DNA from: Ardenticatenales bacterium
GTDB taxonomy: Bacteria > Chloroflexota > Anaerolineae > Promineifilales > Promineifilaceae
DNA: 64,000 bases
Direction of reading: 5' to 3'
NCBI GenBank assembly: GCA_020634575.1
Contig: JACKBM010000019.1
Span: 1 to 64,000 of the forward strand
The position numbers were made by a program, and so were the translations under genes. Each line of letters begins with the position of its first letter. The first letter of the stretch is position 1. Of this stretch, positions 16,696 through 24,396 are shown piece after piece. Under the pieces are notes generated by a model. It had not been told where the DNA came from. It saw only the letters and a program-made list of their open reading frames with translations, and did not search any database.

Positions 16696-17574
16696 ATGGC
16701 ACACCAACATTTCGCCACCACAACCCGCGGGCTAAACCGCGACCTCCCGCCAGCTCGGCTCTACGAAAAAGCCAAACGGCTCGGCATCTGGAATCCGTCC
16801 GACATCGACTTCAGCCAGGACAAAGCGGACTGGCAGGGGCTGACCCACGAGGAGCAAGATCTGATCTGGCGGCTAACCTCCATGTTTCAGGCTGGCGAGG
16901 AAGCTGTCACCCTTGATCTGCTGCCCCTGATTCAAACCATCGCCGCCGAAGGGCGCATTGAGGAGGAACTGTACCTGACCACCTTCCTTTTCGAAGAGGC
17001 CAAGCACACCGATTTTTTCCGTCGCTTTCTCGATGAAGTGACCGGCGCCCCGGCCGATCTCAATCATTTTCACACCGATAATTACCGCACCATTTTCTAT
17101 GAGGCATTGCCCGCCGCCCTGAGCGCCTTGCAGTCAGACCGTTCGCCGGCGGCGCAGGCACGAGCGGCGACAACATATAACATGGTCGTGGAAGGGGTGT
17201 TGGCGGAGACAGGCTATCACGCTTACTTCAGCGCCCTGGAGCGACGCGGGCTGATGCCCGGCCAGCGGCAGGGGATCCAGCTCCTCAAGCAGGATGAATC
17301 GCGCCACATCGCCTATGGCGTGTACCTGCTATCGCGGCTCGTGGCGGAACACGACGATGTCTGGCCAGTGATCGAAGAGACCATGAACGAGCTGTTACCG
17401 CCCGCCCTGGCCGTTATTGGCGAGGCGTTTGAGGCCTACGAGGTGATGCCGTTTGGGTTGTCGGAAGCCGATTTTGTTGATTTTGCCATGGGGCAATTCC
17501 AGAAACGCTATGAGCGGCTGGAAAAGGCGCGCGGCGCTACCCTGGCGGAGATCAACCGGGAACAGCTAGCCTGA
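16696..17574 (+). CDS. R2-like ligand-binding oxidase (R2lox, ferritin-like Mn/Fe protein)
   Basis: This 292-residue ferritin-like four-helix protein belongs to the group once annotated as ribonucleotide reductase beta subunit. Metal ligands are visible in order: Glu in FQAGEEAVTLDLLP, EEAKH (E-x2-H), Glu in VVEGVLAETGYHAYF and DESRH (E-x2-H). The family builds a heterodinuclear Mn/Fe site and a Val-Tyr ether cross-link. A Val lies in AGEEAV and candidate Tyr residues precede the third ligand. No nrdA is nearby, which fits R2lox rather than true R2. The in vivo substrate is unknown for the family. The 3' end overlaps the next, convergent gene by 9 bp. Confidence 0.88.
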   Translation: MAHQHFATTTRGLNRDLPPARLYEKAKRLGIWNPSDIDFSQDKADWQGLTHEEQDLIWRLTSMFQAGEEAVTLDLLPLIQTIAAEGRIEEELYLTTFLFEEAKHTDFFRRFLDEVTGAPADLNHFHTDNYRTIFYEALPAALSALQSDRSPAAQARAATTYNMVVEGVLAETGYHAYFSALERRGLMPGQRQGIQLLKQDESRHIAYGVYLLSRLVAEHDDVWPVIEETMNELLPPALAVIGEAFEAYEVMPFGLSEADFVDFAMGQFQKRYERLEKARGATLAEINREQLA

Positions 17575-18300
17575 GGAAGCCGCTACAAGCTCTTCGAACA
17601 AGCGCAGCATGGCCGGATCGTCCTGAATCAGGTTTTCCGGATGCCACTGGACGCCCAGGGCAAAGCGGTGGCCGGGAACCTCGATCGCTTCAATCAGGCC
17701 GTCCGGTGACAACGCTGTTGCTTCCAGGTCGCGGCCAAGGTCGCGGATGCCCTGGTGGTGCAGGCTGTTCACTTTGGTGATGGGGCTGCCGATGATTTCG
17801 GCCAGACGGCTGTTTTCGGCAATTTTGATTTCATGGGGCAGGTGATTACGGGGCCAATCGCCCCAGTAATCATGTTTGATGGCGCCATCCATCTGGTCAG
17901 ACAGATCCTCGAAGATGGTGCCACCCATGGCGACGTTGAACACCTGGTGGCCGCGGCAGATGGCCAGGACCGGCTTCTCCTGGGCAACCGCTGCCCGGGC
18001 CAGCCAGAGTTCCAGCGTGTCGCGGGAGGGGCTGACGCCCATGACGCGGGGGTGGTCCACATCACCGCCATAGACGCTGGGGTGGATGTCACCACCGCCG
18101 GGGAGAACAACGCCATCGATCCGGGCAAACACGGCCTGCAAGTCCGCCTCATCCAGCCCATGGGGGATGAGAATGGGGATGCCGCCGCCCGCCTGGATAG
18201 CGCGGATGTAGGAGGCCATGAGACCATACACTTCGTAGGGCAATCTGTCTGTGCCGATGTGGTACGTGCTGCAGCCGATTAGCGGTTTAGGGGAACTCAT
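17566..18300 (-). CDS. Class I glutamine amidotransferase-like gamma-glutamyl hydrolase (PuuD family)
   Basis: This 244-residue cytoplasmic hydrolase of the C26 group probably cleaves gamma-glutamyl-GABA or a similar amide. It shows PGGGDIHPSVYGG, the nucleophile in AICRGHQVFNVAMGG (Cys about residue 117) and the catalytic His-Glu pair in GVQWHPENL. Homologues act in putrescine breakdown or folate-polyglutamate turnover, but no polyamine gene is nearby to decide. It converges on the R2lox gene with a 9-bp overlap of coding ends. Confidence 0.88.
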   Translation of the reverse strand: MSSPKPLIGCSTYHIGTDRLPYEVYGLMASYIRAIQAGGGIPILIPHGLDEADLQAVFARIDGVVLPGGGDIHPSVYGGDVDHPRVMGVSPSRDTLELWLARAAVAQEKPVLAICRGHQVFNVAMGGTIFEDLSDQMDGAIKHDYWGDWPRNHLPHEIKIAENSRLAEIIGSPITKVNSLHHQGIRDLGRDLEATALSPDGLIEAIEVPGHRFALGVQWHPENLIQDDPAMLRLFEELVAASSG

Positions 18301-18330
18301 GGGGCCTCCGAATTGATAACGATCAGCAAT

Positions 18331-18363
18331 AAAAAAAGGGTGAACACCGGCCGGTATTCACCC
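18331..18363 (-). terminator. Intrinsic terminator of rplS containing ACCGGCCGGT
   Basis: On the minus strand, GGGTGAATACCGG pairs with CCGGTGTTCACCC (a T-G wobble in the middle), then seven T follow (18331-18337). The centre of the stem is one copy of the abundant decamer ACCGGCCGGT. Confidence 0.88.
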
Positions 18364-18408
18364 AGGATTATACAATTTACTGGCCAGACCCAGCCAGATT
18401 GAGATGGC

Positions 18409-18762
18409 CTAGTTAATCCGACGCTCGCGCAGACGGGCCGCCTTGCCGGTACGATCCCGCATGTAGTAGAGCTGCGCCCGGCGTACGTGAGCGTGACGCT
18501 GGATTTCGATGCTCTCAATGCGCGGGGAGTTGAGCAGGAAGGTCAGCTCGACGCCCACATTGTTGCTGGCGATACGGCGTACGGTGAAGTTCGCCTGGTT
18601 GCCGCCCTTACGCAACCGGATAACGGTGCCACGAATCATCTGGACGCGTTCCCGCGTACCTTCCACGATGCGTACATACACTGTAACGCTGTCACCAACG
18701 TGCAACTCGGGCAACTCTTTGGTCTGCGGTTGGTCAAAGCTTTTCAGTAACAAGTCCGACAT
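18409..18762 (-). CDS. rplS: 50S ribosomal protein L19
   Basis: L19 sits at the 30S-50S interface. The 117-residue protein shows FHVGDTV-type start (ELHVGDSVTVYVRIVEGTRERVQ), then RGTVIRLRKGGNQANFTVRRIASNNVGVELTFLLNSPRIESIEI and the C-terminal RAQLYYMRDRTGKAARLRER. All are family hallmarks. It has its own promoter and terminator here and is separated from rpsP-rimM-trmD, which it follows in many bacteria. Confidence 0.97.
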   Translation of the reverse strand: MSDLLLKSFDQPQTKELPELHVGDSVTVYVRIVEGTRERVQMIRGTVIRLRKGGNQANFTVRRIASNNVGVELTFLLNSPRIESIEIQRHAHVRRAQLYYMRDRTGKAARLRERRIN

Positions 18763-18900
18763 GAGGATTACTCCATCTCTCTGTTTTTCGTCGTCAAAAC
18801 AGCGCCCGGCCGGTCCGCCAGCCCCGCTGAATCTATCTACTGTCTATCTGATCTTCAGATTTATTAATTAGTTGTCGTGGGACTCACTAACATAAAGACA

Positions 18901-18916
18901 GCCCACCAGAGTGGGC
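18901..18916 (-). promoter_or_regulatory. Hairpin at the 5' end of the rplS transcript
   Basis: GCCCAC-CAGA-GTGGGC is a 6-bp stem that would lie within the first 20 nt of the rplS mRNA. The leader between it and the start codon is about 140 nt, long enough for an r-protein leader structure, but I cannot assign a known class. Confidence 0.45.
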
Positions 18917-18924
18917 AGTTGGGA

Positions 18925-18953
18925 ATAATAGCATGTGATGGAACGGATTGCAA
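18925..18953 (-). promoter_or_regulatory. Sigma-70 promoter of rplS
   Basis: On the minus strand, TTGCAA (18948-18953), a 17-nt spacer and TATTAT (18925-18930) give a good promoter about 160 bp upstream of rplS. The predicted start is near 18918. Confidence 0.7.
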
Positions 18954-18966
18954 GCAGTTCCTCGCC

Positions 18967-19143
18967 GTCATTTCGAGCGCCGTTCACCGGACCAGAACGC
19001 CCAACCGGCCGGAGCGAGAAATCTCTGCCTCCTAACGGGTTCGGTGCAGGGAGTGGCAGACTTATGCTCGCGGTGAGCGTAGAGGTTCCTCGCTGTTTCT
19101 TGTTGATTGCCTGACGATCTAGAGTACGCTCGGAATGACAGGC
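18967..19143. repeat. REP-like element with GTCATTYCGAGCG outer arms
   Basis: The outer arms GTCATTTCGAGCG (18968) and CGCTCGGAATGAC (19127) are inverted copies of each other. Inner words GAGCGAGAAATCTCTGCC and GTAGAGGTTCCTCGCTG are diverged inverted copies too. The element fills the gap between rplS and the histidine kinase gene. Apart from this element and the rplS promoter, nothing else is seen there. Confidence 0.65.
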
Positions 19144-19152
19144 CGCAGGGGA

Positions 19153-20505
19153 TTAGCACGGCCAGCGCACCGTCACCACCGTGCCCTGGCCCACGCCGGG
19201 GCTGTCGACCTTTAGCTCGCCGCCGTATTGCTCGAGAACCGAGGTGACCAGGGCGAGGCCGAGGCCGGTGCCGGGGATGTCGCGGCCGCGGGCTTTGTCG
19301 GCGCGGAAGAAGCGCTTGCCGATCTGGGGCAGGTCGTCTGGTGCGATGCCGCGGCCAGTGTCACGGACCTGGAGCTGCAACTGCCCGCCTACGGCCTGGA
19401 GGCTGACGGCGATCTGGCCACCGGCCGGTGTATATTTCAACGCATTATCCAGTACGTTGCGGAAAACGATATGCAAATGGGTCGGGTTGGCGCCGACCTG
19501 GATGGGGGTGCCTGGCAGGTTGGCTGTCAGGGTGAGTTCCTGTTGGCGCAGCCGGGGTCCGTATTCTCGCTCCAGCCTTTGCCAGACGCGGACAGCGTCG
19601 ATAGGTTCATGGCTAATGGGCAACCGGCCGGTGTCCGCCCGGGAGAGGAGCATCAAATCCTCCACCAATTTGCCCATCCGGGCCGCTTCACTGTCAATTT
19701 CGCGGATGTAGCGGGCACTCACAGCCTCATCCAGGTCCGTCTGCAAGGCCTCGCTGCGCAGCCGGATGGTTGTCAGCGGCGTGCGGAGCTCGTGGGCGGC
19801 GTTGCTGGCGAACGCTTTTTGCTCGGCAATTGTCGCCTCAACCCGCGCCGCCATCTGGTTGAAGGCGCTGGCGACAGAGCCGATCTCGTCCCGTGGGCCG
19901 GGCGCGACACGCTGGCTGAGGTCGCCGCCGGCCATTGCCAGGGCCGCTGCCTGTAAGCGGGCCAGGGGCCGGGTCAGGCTCGTCAGCAACCAGGAGCTGA
20001 ACATGATAGCGAGGATTGAAAACGCCAGAAAGGCCGCCCCAAGGCCCAGCCATCGTTCCCGGATGGTGTGGCGCGCTGTCGCCGTCGGCAGTTCCAGCTG
20101 GAGGGTACCGATGGCGCGCCCTTCGTAGACGATGTTTGCCTGGGTGTAGAACATCTCAACACCAGCCGCGTTGTCGCGCAGCCCGTAGCTGTCCGTACCC
20201 AGGAACTGGCTGCTGGCCCCGGCCGAACGGTCCAGCAGCTCGTTTTGTCGATCAAAGATGGCTGCTTCACCTCCAATATTGGCGGCAATGGTCGCGGCCA
20301 GACCACTGCGGTCGCCGCGTCCCTCCTCGACGGATTCCGAAAGTTGATTGGCCAGGGAGAAGGCAACCACCTGTAGGCTGCTGCCCACGTCATCCAGGGT
20401 GGAGGTGGCGACGAGGTTGCCGGCCCACAGCGTCAGCCCGCCAAAGCCAATCACGACCAGGCCCAGGTAAACGGCAAAGAGGCGGGCGCGCAGCGAGCGG
20501 AACAT
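19153..20505 (-). CDS. Sensor histidine kinase (HAMP-HisKA-HATPase)
   Basis: This 450-residue inner-membrane kinase has two TM helices (about 8-30 and 165-187) flanking a roughly 130-residue extracytoplasmic sensor domain. A HAMP linker (LTRPLARLQAAALAMAGGDLSQRV), a HisKA box with the phospho-His in NAAHELRTPLTTIRL and an ATPase domain (N-box NALKYTP, G1 DTGRGIAPDDLP, G2 GTGLGLALV) follow. It starts 1 bp after the partner regulator gene and closes the ApbE/ferric-reductase-like operon, so its signal may be redox or metal related (inference). Confidence 0.94.
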   Translation of the reverse strand: MFRSLRARLFAVYLGLVVIGFGGLTLWAGNLVATSTLDDVGSSLQVVAFSLANQLSESVEEGRGDRSGLAATIAANIGGEAAIFDRQNELLDRSAGASSQFLGTDSYGLRDNAAGVEMFYTQANIVYEGRAIGTLQLELPTATARHTIRERWLGLGAAFLAFSILAIMFSSWLLTSLTRPLARLQAAALAMAGGDLSQRVAPGPRDEIGSVASAFNQMAARVEATIAEQKAFASNAAHELRTPLTTIRLRSEALQTDLDEAVSARYIREIDSEAARMGKLVEDLMLLSRADTGRLPISHEPIDAVRVWQRLEREYGPRLRQQELTLTANLPGTPIQVGANPTHLHIVFRNVLDNALKYTPAGGQIAVSLQAVGGQLQLQVRDTGRGIAPDDLPQIGKRFFRADKARGRDIPGTGLGLALVTSVLEQYGGELKVDSPGVGQGTVVTVRWPC

Positions 20506-20506
20506 C

Positions 20507-21190
20507 TTAATCCACGAAGCGGTAACCGACGCCGCGAATAGTCTGGATCAGTTGGGGATTGCCGGGATCTTCTTCCAGCTTCTCGCGCAGCCAGCGGATG
20601 TGGACATCCAGAGTCCGGGTATCGCCGAGCCAATCGGTGCCCCAGACGGCATCGAAGATCTCGGCCCGGCTAAAAACCTGGCCCGGCCGGCTCAGGAGCA
20701 GAGCCAACAGCTCAAATTCCTTATGGCGCAAGGTGAGCAGGTGGCCGTTTTTGCGCACCTCGCGCCGGTCGAAGTTGATTTCGATGCCGCTGACGGTTTG
20801 CGTGGTCTCGACGACATCCGCTTTGTCCAGGGCAACGCGGCGCAGGAGCGCCTTGATGCGGGCAATGAGTTCGCGGGTGCTGAATGGCTTGGTCAGGTAA
20901 TCGTCCGCCCCCAACTCCAGACCCAGGATGCGGTCGACCTCATCCCCCAGCGCGGTTAGCATCAGGATGGGCACGCCACTTTCCTGGCGCAGCCGGCGGC
21001 ACACTTCCCAGCCATCCATATCCGGCATCATGACATCCAGCACGACGACGGCATGGTCACCCTTTAGTGCCTCGACCAGGCCATCCAGCCCGTTGTGGGC
21101 GACAGTAACCTCGTAACCGTGCTGGGGTAGCAGCCGGGTCAGCGGTTCCGTGATAAGGGGATCGTCGTCGATCAGTAGAATTGCCGTCAT
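20507..21190 (-). CDS. OmpR/PhoB-family response regulator
   Basis: This 227-residue regulator has a complete receiver (acidic pair in IDDDP, phospho-acceptor in VVLDVMMPDMDG, Thr in MLTA, Lys in YLTKPF) and a winged-helix effector (FELLALLLSRPGQVFSRAEIFDAVWG, ending TIRGVGYRFVD). It forms a two-component pair with the histidine kinase encoded 1 bp downstream and lies 1 bp after the ferric-reductase-like gene. The contrast with the pseudo-receiver at 14256 is clear: all phosphorylation residues are present here. Confidence 0.95.
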   Translation of the reverse strand: MTAILLIDDDPLITEPLTRLLPQHGYEVTVAHNGLDGLVEALKGDHAVVVLDVMMPDMDGWEVCRRLRQESGVPILMLTALGDEVDRILGLELGADDYLTKPFSTRELIARIKALLRRVALDKADVVETTQTVSGIEINFDRREVRKNGHLLTLRHKEFELLALLLSRPGQVFSRAEIFDAVWGTDWLGDTRTLDVHIRWLREKLEEDPGNPQLIQTIRGVGYRFVD

Positions 21191-21191
21191 A

Positions 21192-21857
21192 TTATCTGCG
21201 CGGGGCCGGGCGTGGCTCCGGGTTCAGGGCGGCCAGCAATCGATACATCGTCAGCCCGAGGACGGTGAAAGTACTGGCGCCGTACATAATTGTAAGCTGG
21301 GCGCTGTCGGTGCCCGCCTGCCAACTGTGCAGGGTTGCCCCAACAAACGCGAGGAATGTCAGGTAGTGTAAACGGCGCCAGTTCTTTTGGCCAATCCAGC
21401 GGCGCAGGTAGTAGCTACCACTGGTCAGGACAAGCATGTAGAAGCTTCCAACGCCCAGGCCAACCCACAAGGGTTCATAAGGGGCGCCAAACGGCAGCAG
21501 GATGGAGCTGAGCGAGAAATCGTAATAATTGTCCCAGAGCAGCGCCAGCCCGTGAAAGGCAGCGAAGGCAACGCTCGTCCAGCCCAGATAATTGTGGATG
21601 GCCAGGGTCACGGCCGGGTGAATGGCCTTAGGCAGCAGTTTATTACTTAGCAGAAGACCCCAGATGGTCGAAAGGGCCAGCAACAGGTAAGCGACCACAC
21701 CGCCGGAGCGGCTTAGATTCCAGGCGACCTGTTCGCCCTGCAACCAGGCGGGCAACGGCCACAAAATAACCAGGCCGAGAATAATGACGGGCAACAACCA
21801 GACCCAACTGAGGGTGGGCTCATCCTGGTTGTCCTGAGGGGAAGAAAAAGTAGTCAT
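21192..21857 (-). CDS. Ferric-reductase-like (MsrQ/YedZ-type) haem membrane protein
   Basis: This 221-residue protein has about six TM helices and resembles the ferric reductase-like transmembrane domain. Candidate haem ligands are His in LAIHNYLGW, AFHGLALLW and RLHYLTFLAFVGATLHSWQ, i.e. pairs on two helices as in the family. No FAD/NAD domain follows, so it must take electrons from a partner. It lies in an operon with ApbE, two small unknown proteins and a two-component system, spaced by 1-21 bp. It may carry electrons across the membrane to an extracytoplasmic flavoprotein or metal (inference). Confidence 0.82.
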   Translation of the reverse strand: MTTFSSPQDNQDEPTLSWVWLLPVIILGLVILWPLPAWLQGEQVAWNLSRSGGVVAYLLLALSTIWGLLLSNKLLPKAIHPAVTLAIHNYLGWTSVAFAAFHGLALLWDNYYDFSLSSILLPFGAPYEPLWVGLGVGSFYMLVLTSGSYYLRRWIGQKNWRRLHYLTFLAFVGATLHSWQAGTDSAQLTIMYGASTFTVLGLTMYRLLAALNPEPRPAPRR

Positions 21858-21878
21858 GAGTCAATTCCAGGTCGCTGT

Positions 21879-22172
21879 TTAACGAGAAGAGCGACCGCGG
21901 GTAATCGGCTGCGGGATGCGCAGTTGCGGCACTGCCGGCTGGGTAATAACTGTGTTGGGCCGCCCGTCGATCTGGACGGGCGCCAGGCTGGCGATGGCCG
22001 GCGGTGGTTCCGGGATGACGAGGACATAATTGGGTTGAGCGGCCGGGGCTGGGGTGGGGGCAGCTGGCTCAGCCAGCTGCCGCGCACCGTAAAGTGTAGC
22101 CATCATGCTACCCAGAACAATCATCCCTTTCAGGCTGTTCAGATTTGTGGAACGGGGATTGCGTTTAGTCAT
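21879..22172 (-). CDS. Small membrane-anchored Pro-rich protein of unknown function
   Basis: This 97-residue protein has one membrane segment (about residues 15-32, GMIVLGSMMATLYGARQL) followed by an Ala/Pro-rich exported region with repeated PEPPP/QPAVPQ elements and a basic end (RGRSSR). Its ATG overlaps the upstream stop (ATGACTAA), which strongly supports translation. I recognise no family. It lies between the other small protein and the ferric-reductase-like gene and may be a partner of that protein. Confidence 0.7.
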   Translation of the reverse strand: MTKRNPRSTNLNSLKGMIVLGSMMATLYGARQLAEPAAPTPAPAAQPNYVLVIPEPPPAIASLAPVQIDGRPNTVITQPAVPQLRIPQPITRGRSSR

Positions 22173-22524
22173 CGTCGTACTCGTGTTCGTAAGCTTCGTG
22201 TTCGCTGGATTCGTAACGTTCATGGTCGTCATCATCCCCACGATAGGTTGTGGTCTCGGTCTGCGGGACGGCAACGCTCTGGCTATCGATGTATTGCTGG
22301 GCGGCCTGCAGCTGGTCCTGGTAGGCGGCTTCGCGCGCCTGCATCGCTTCCACCGTCTGTTGTAGCGCCTGGTAATCTTCCAGCGGCACAACCTGGAGGG
22401 AACCATCCGGGCCGACTGAGAGCGCATTGGTCTCGGTCCGGCCGGTCAGTAACAGACCGGCCGCCAGGATAAGCGCGGACATGAGCAGGGCACCGATAAG
22501 ATTGGCGATTTGTCGTCTAGACAT
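22165..22524 (-). CDS. Small membrane protein with acidic, His-rich tail, unknown function
   Basis: This 119-residue protein has an N-terminal TM helix (about 8-28), a stretch predicted as coiled coil (YQALQQTVEAMQAREAAYQDQL) and an extreme C-terminal tail rich in Asp, Glu, His and Tyr (GDDDDHERYESSEHEAYEHEYDDD-like). Such a tail could bind divalent metal or be used in complex assembly. The stop overlaps the next gene's start. It overlaps the end of apbE by 8 bp. No family recognised. Confidence 0.75.
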   Translation of the reverse strand: MSRRQIANLIGALLMSALILAAGLLLTGRTETNALSVGPDGSLQVVPLEDYQALQQTVEAMQAREAAYQDQLQAAQQYIDSQSVAVPQTETTTYRGDDDDHERYESSEHEAYEHEYDDD

Positions 22525-23509
22525 AGGGAAGAACTCCTATTTGGGCGTGGAGGGGCCGGCGTATGGTGACGCCAGCGCCAGCCTCCACCTGAATTATGGT
22601 TTGCAATGCTGAGGTGAGGGCGAGTTCAGGGCCGCCGTACTCACCATAGAAGGAAGCAGCCAGCCCGTGGGCCTCGGCCAGGTCCAGCGCCTGATCCCGG
22701 TTGGGAATTAGCAAGGCGGTGGCCCAGACATCAGCCAGGGCGGCGTCAGCGGCCAGCACAGAGACGGTGATGGTCTCGTTGAGCGCGGACCGGCCGGTTT
22801 CCGGGTCGATGATGTGATGGGTCTCCTGGTCACCCAATCGCCAGCGGCGGTAATCGGTGCCAGAAGTTGCCAGGCTCATGTCATGAAGGTAGAGCCGATA
22901 CAGTTCATCACCCATATCCGCGTCCATGTCCGGGAAGGCGACGCCCACGGGCCAACCGGGCTGGCCAGTTGGGGCGGGACCGGCGGTCAGGTCGCCGCCG
23001 GCATCGATCAGGCAGGGGCCAAAGGCGCTTAACTGGTCGATGGCTTGCTGGGCGGTGTACCCCTTGGCGATGGCACCGAGGTCAAGCTGAGCACCGGCCG
23101 GTAGCCAAACCTGCCCGTGTGTCCGATCCAGCCGGATCTGACGGTAAAGGCCGGTCTGATGCCGATAGGACGCCGGTTGAGCGACAGCGCCCGCCTGAAA
23201 AGATTGGCGGTAGCCATTGGCCTGAACGGCGGCCAGCAAGGCCGGGTCAAACAGGCCATCCGTCTGGCGGGCCAGGCTGAGCGCGCGATGTAGCAGCAAC
23301 CACAGCTCCGGTGAGACCGTGACCCAACGCTCGGGTTGCCCGTTCAGCCAGCTCAGTTCGCTGTCCGGCCGGAAGCGGCTCAGGCGCGCTTCGGCGACGG
23401 CGAACAGCTCGGTAATGGCCTGGAACTGTGCTGTGGCCAGATCGCTGTTTTCATTATCGAGCCAAACCTGAATCCGGCAGCCCATGGCGTGAAACTGATG
23501 GGAGTACAT
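22517..23509 (-). CDS. apbE: FAD:protein FMN transferase (ApbE family)
   Basis: ApbE covalently attaches FMN to Thr/Ser of extracytoplasmic electron-transfer proteins. This 330-residue protein shows the family blocks YSHQFHAMGCRIQVW, FRPDSELSWLN, DGLFDPALL, LDLGAIAKGYTAQQAID, LIDAGGDLTAG, TSGTDYRRWRLGDQETHHIIDPETG and VLAADAALADVWATAL. ATG at 23509 gives the usual start. An in-frame ATG at 23563 would add 18 residues. No lipobox or signal peptide is visible, unlike many ApbE proteins. It heads the operon with the ferric-reductase-like protein. A typical flavinylation target motif (D-x-S/T-G-A-T) was not found in the neighbours. Confidence 0.93.
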   Translation of the reverse strand: MYSHQFHAMGCRIQVWLDNENSDLATAQFQAITELFAVAEARLSRFRPDSELSWLNGQPERWVTVSPELWLLLHRALSLARQTDGLFDPALLAAVQANGYRQSFQAGAVAQPASYRHQTGLYRQIRLDRTHGQVWLPAGAQLDLGAIAKGYTAQQAIDQLSAFGPCLIDAGGDLTAGPAPTGQPGWPVGVAFPDMDADMGDELYRLYLHDMSLATSGTDYRRWRLGDQETHHIIDPETGRSALNETITVSVLAADAALADVWATALLIPNRDQALDLAEAHGLAASFYGEYGGPELALTSALQTIIQVEAGAGVTIRRPLHAQIGVLPYV

Positions 23510-23601
23510 GCTAACGTTTACCTCGTCGTTATCTGAGGATAAGTTAGCAGGAAAGGCGCGCACCTGATTGAAGTACGGCTCAAATCTATGTTAAATCTCG
23601 T

Positions 23602-24396
23602 TTAAATGAGGCTGGCCAGTAACCAGACGGTGAGGCCACCGCTGATGGCGGCGAAGAGGTTGACGACGTCGTTGTTCATCCAGGACCAGCCGCGCAGGGG
23701 GCGGGTCGGCTGGCCGTCGGCACGATGAGTCCGTTCGGTCTCTTTCTGGCGGAGGTCGTCGTAGTAGATGCGTTGGACGGTGGCACCGAGGAGGCTATCC
23801 AGTAGGGAGCCGGCCAGGCCGCCGCCGGCGCCGAAGAGGAGGCCGGCCAGCGGCGTGAGCTCGGTGAGCAGGAGGCCGGCTGCCAGGCCAATCAGGCCGC
23901 CGCCCGCCGCGGAGACGAGCGTGCCGAATGGCGTGATGGCGCCGGAAGTGCCGACGTCGGCGATCCGGCCGGTTGTAATCAGCCGGGGCGGCCGGCGGCT
24001 CAGCGTGCCCAGCTCGGTGGCCCAGGTGTCCGCATTAACGGCCGCCAGGGCGCCGGTGAAGAGCAAGGCCCAGAGCGGCGCCGGCCAGATGGCGCCGGCG
24101 ACAGCGTACAGGGCAGCCAGGCCGCCGTTGGCCAGGACCTGGCCCCAGTCGCGGGTATGACCTTTGGAGAATTTCTCGGCAGCCAGCTGTTTCTCTCGCG
24201 CCTTATAACGGGAGAGCAGGCTGGAGCTGAAGAAGAAAAGACCCAGCAGGACGCCCCAGCGCCAGCCGCCGAGGCCGAAGATGGCGCTGCCGACGAAGAG
24301 AGCGGCCAGACCGCCGGAGCGGGCCAGGTAGCCCTGCCGCAACGCGAGGGCGACGATGAGCAGTGTGACCAGGACGCCGATCAGGAAGTCGGTCAT
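23602..24396 (-). CDS. DUF92 family integral membrane protein
   Basis: This 264-residue protein has about six TM helices and matches the DUF92 (TMEM19/VTE6) family. Characteristic blocks are GGLAALFVGSAIFGLGGWRWG, SSLLSRYKAREK, NGGLAALYAVAG, NADTWATELGTLSRRPPRLITTGR, VGTSGAITPFGTLVSAAGGGLIGL and LLDSLLGATVQRIYY. Plant members phosphorylate phytyl phosphate, and the bacterial role is not settled. Its ATG overlaps the end of the next upstream gene by 4 bp, so the two are coupled. Confidence 0.9.
   Translation of the reverse strand: MTDFLIGVLVTLLIVALALRQGYLARSGGLAALFVGSAIFGLGGWRWGVLLGLFFFSSSLLSRYKAREKQLAAEKFSKGHTRDWGQVLANGGLAALYAVAGAIWPAPLWALLFTGALAAVNADTWATELGTLSRRPPRLITTGRIADVGTSGAITPFGTLVSAAGGGLIGLAAGLLLTELTPLAGLLFGAGGGLAGSLLDSLLGATVQRIYYDDLRQKETERTHRADGQPTRPLRGWSWMNNDVVNLFAAISGGLTVWLLASLI

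Noticed and set aside
16696..17574. Ribonucleotide reductase beta subunit
   Set aside because: There is no catalytic alpha subunit nearby and the ligand motifs and length fit the R2lox group better.
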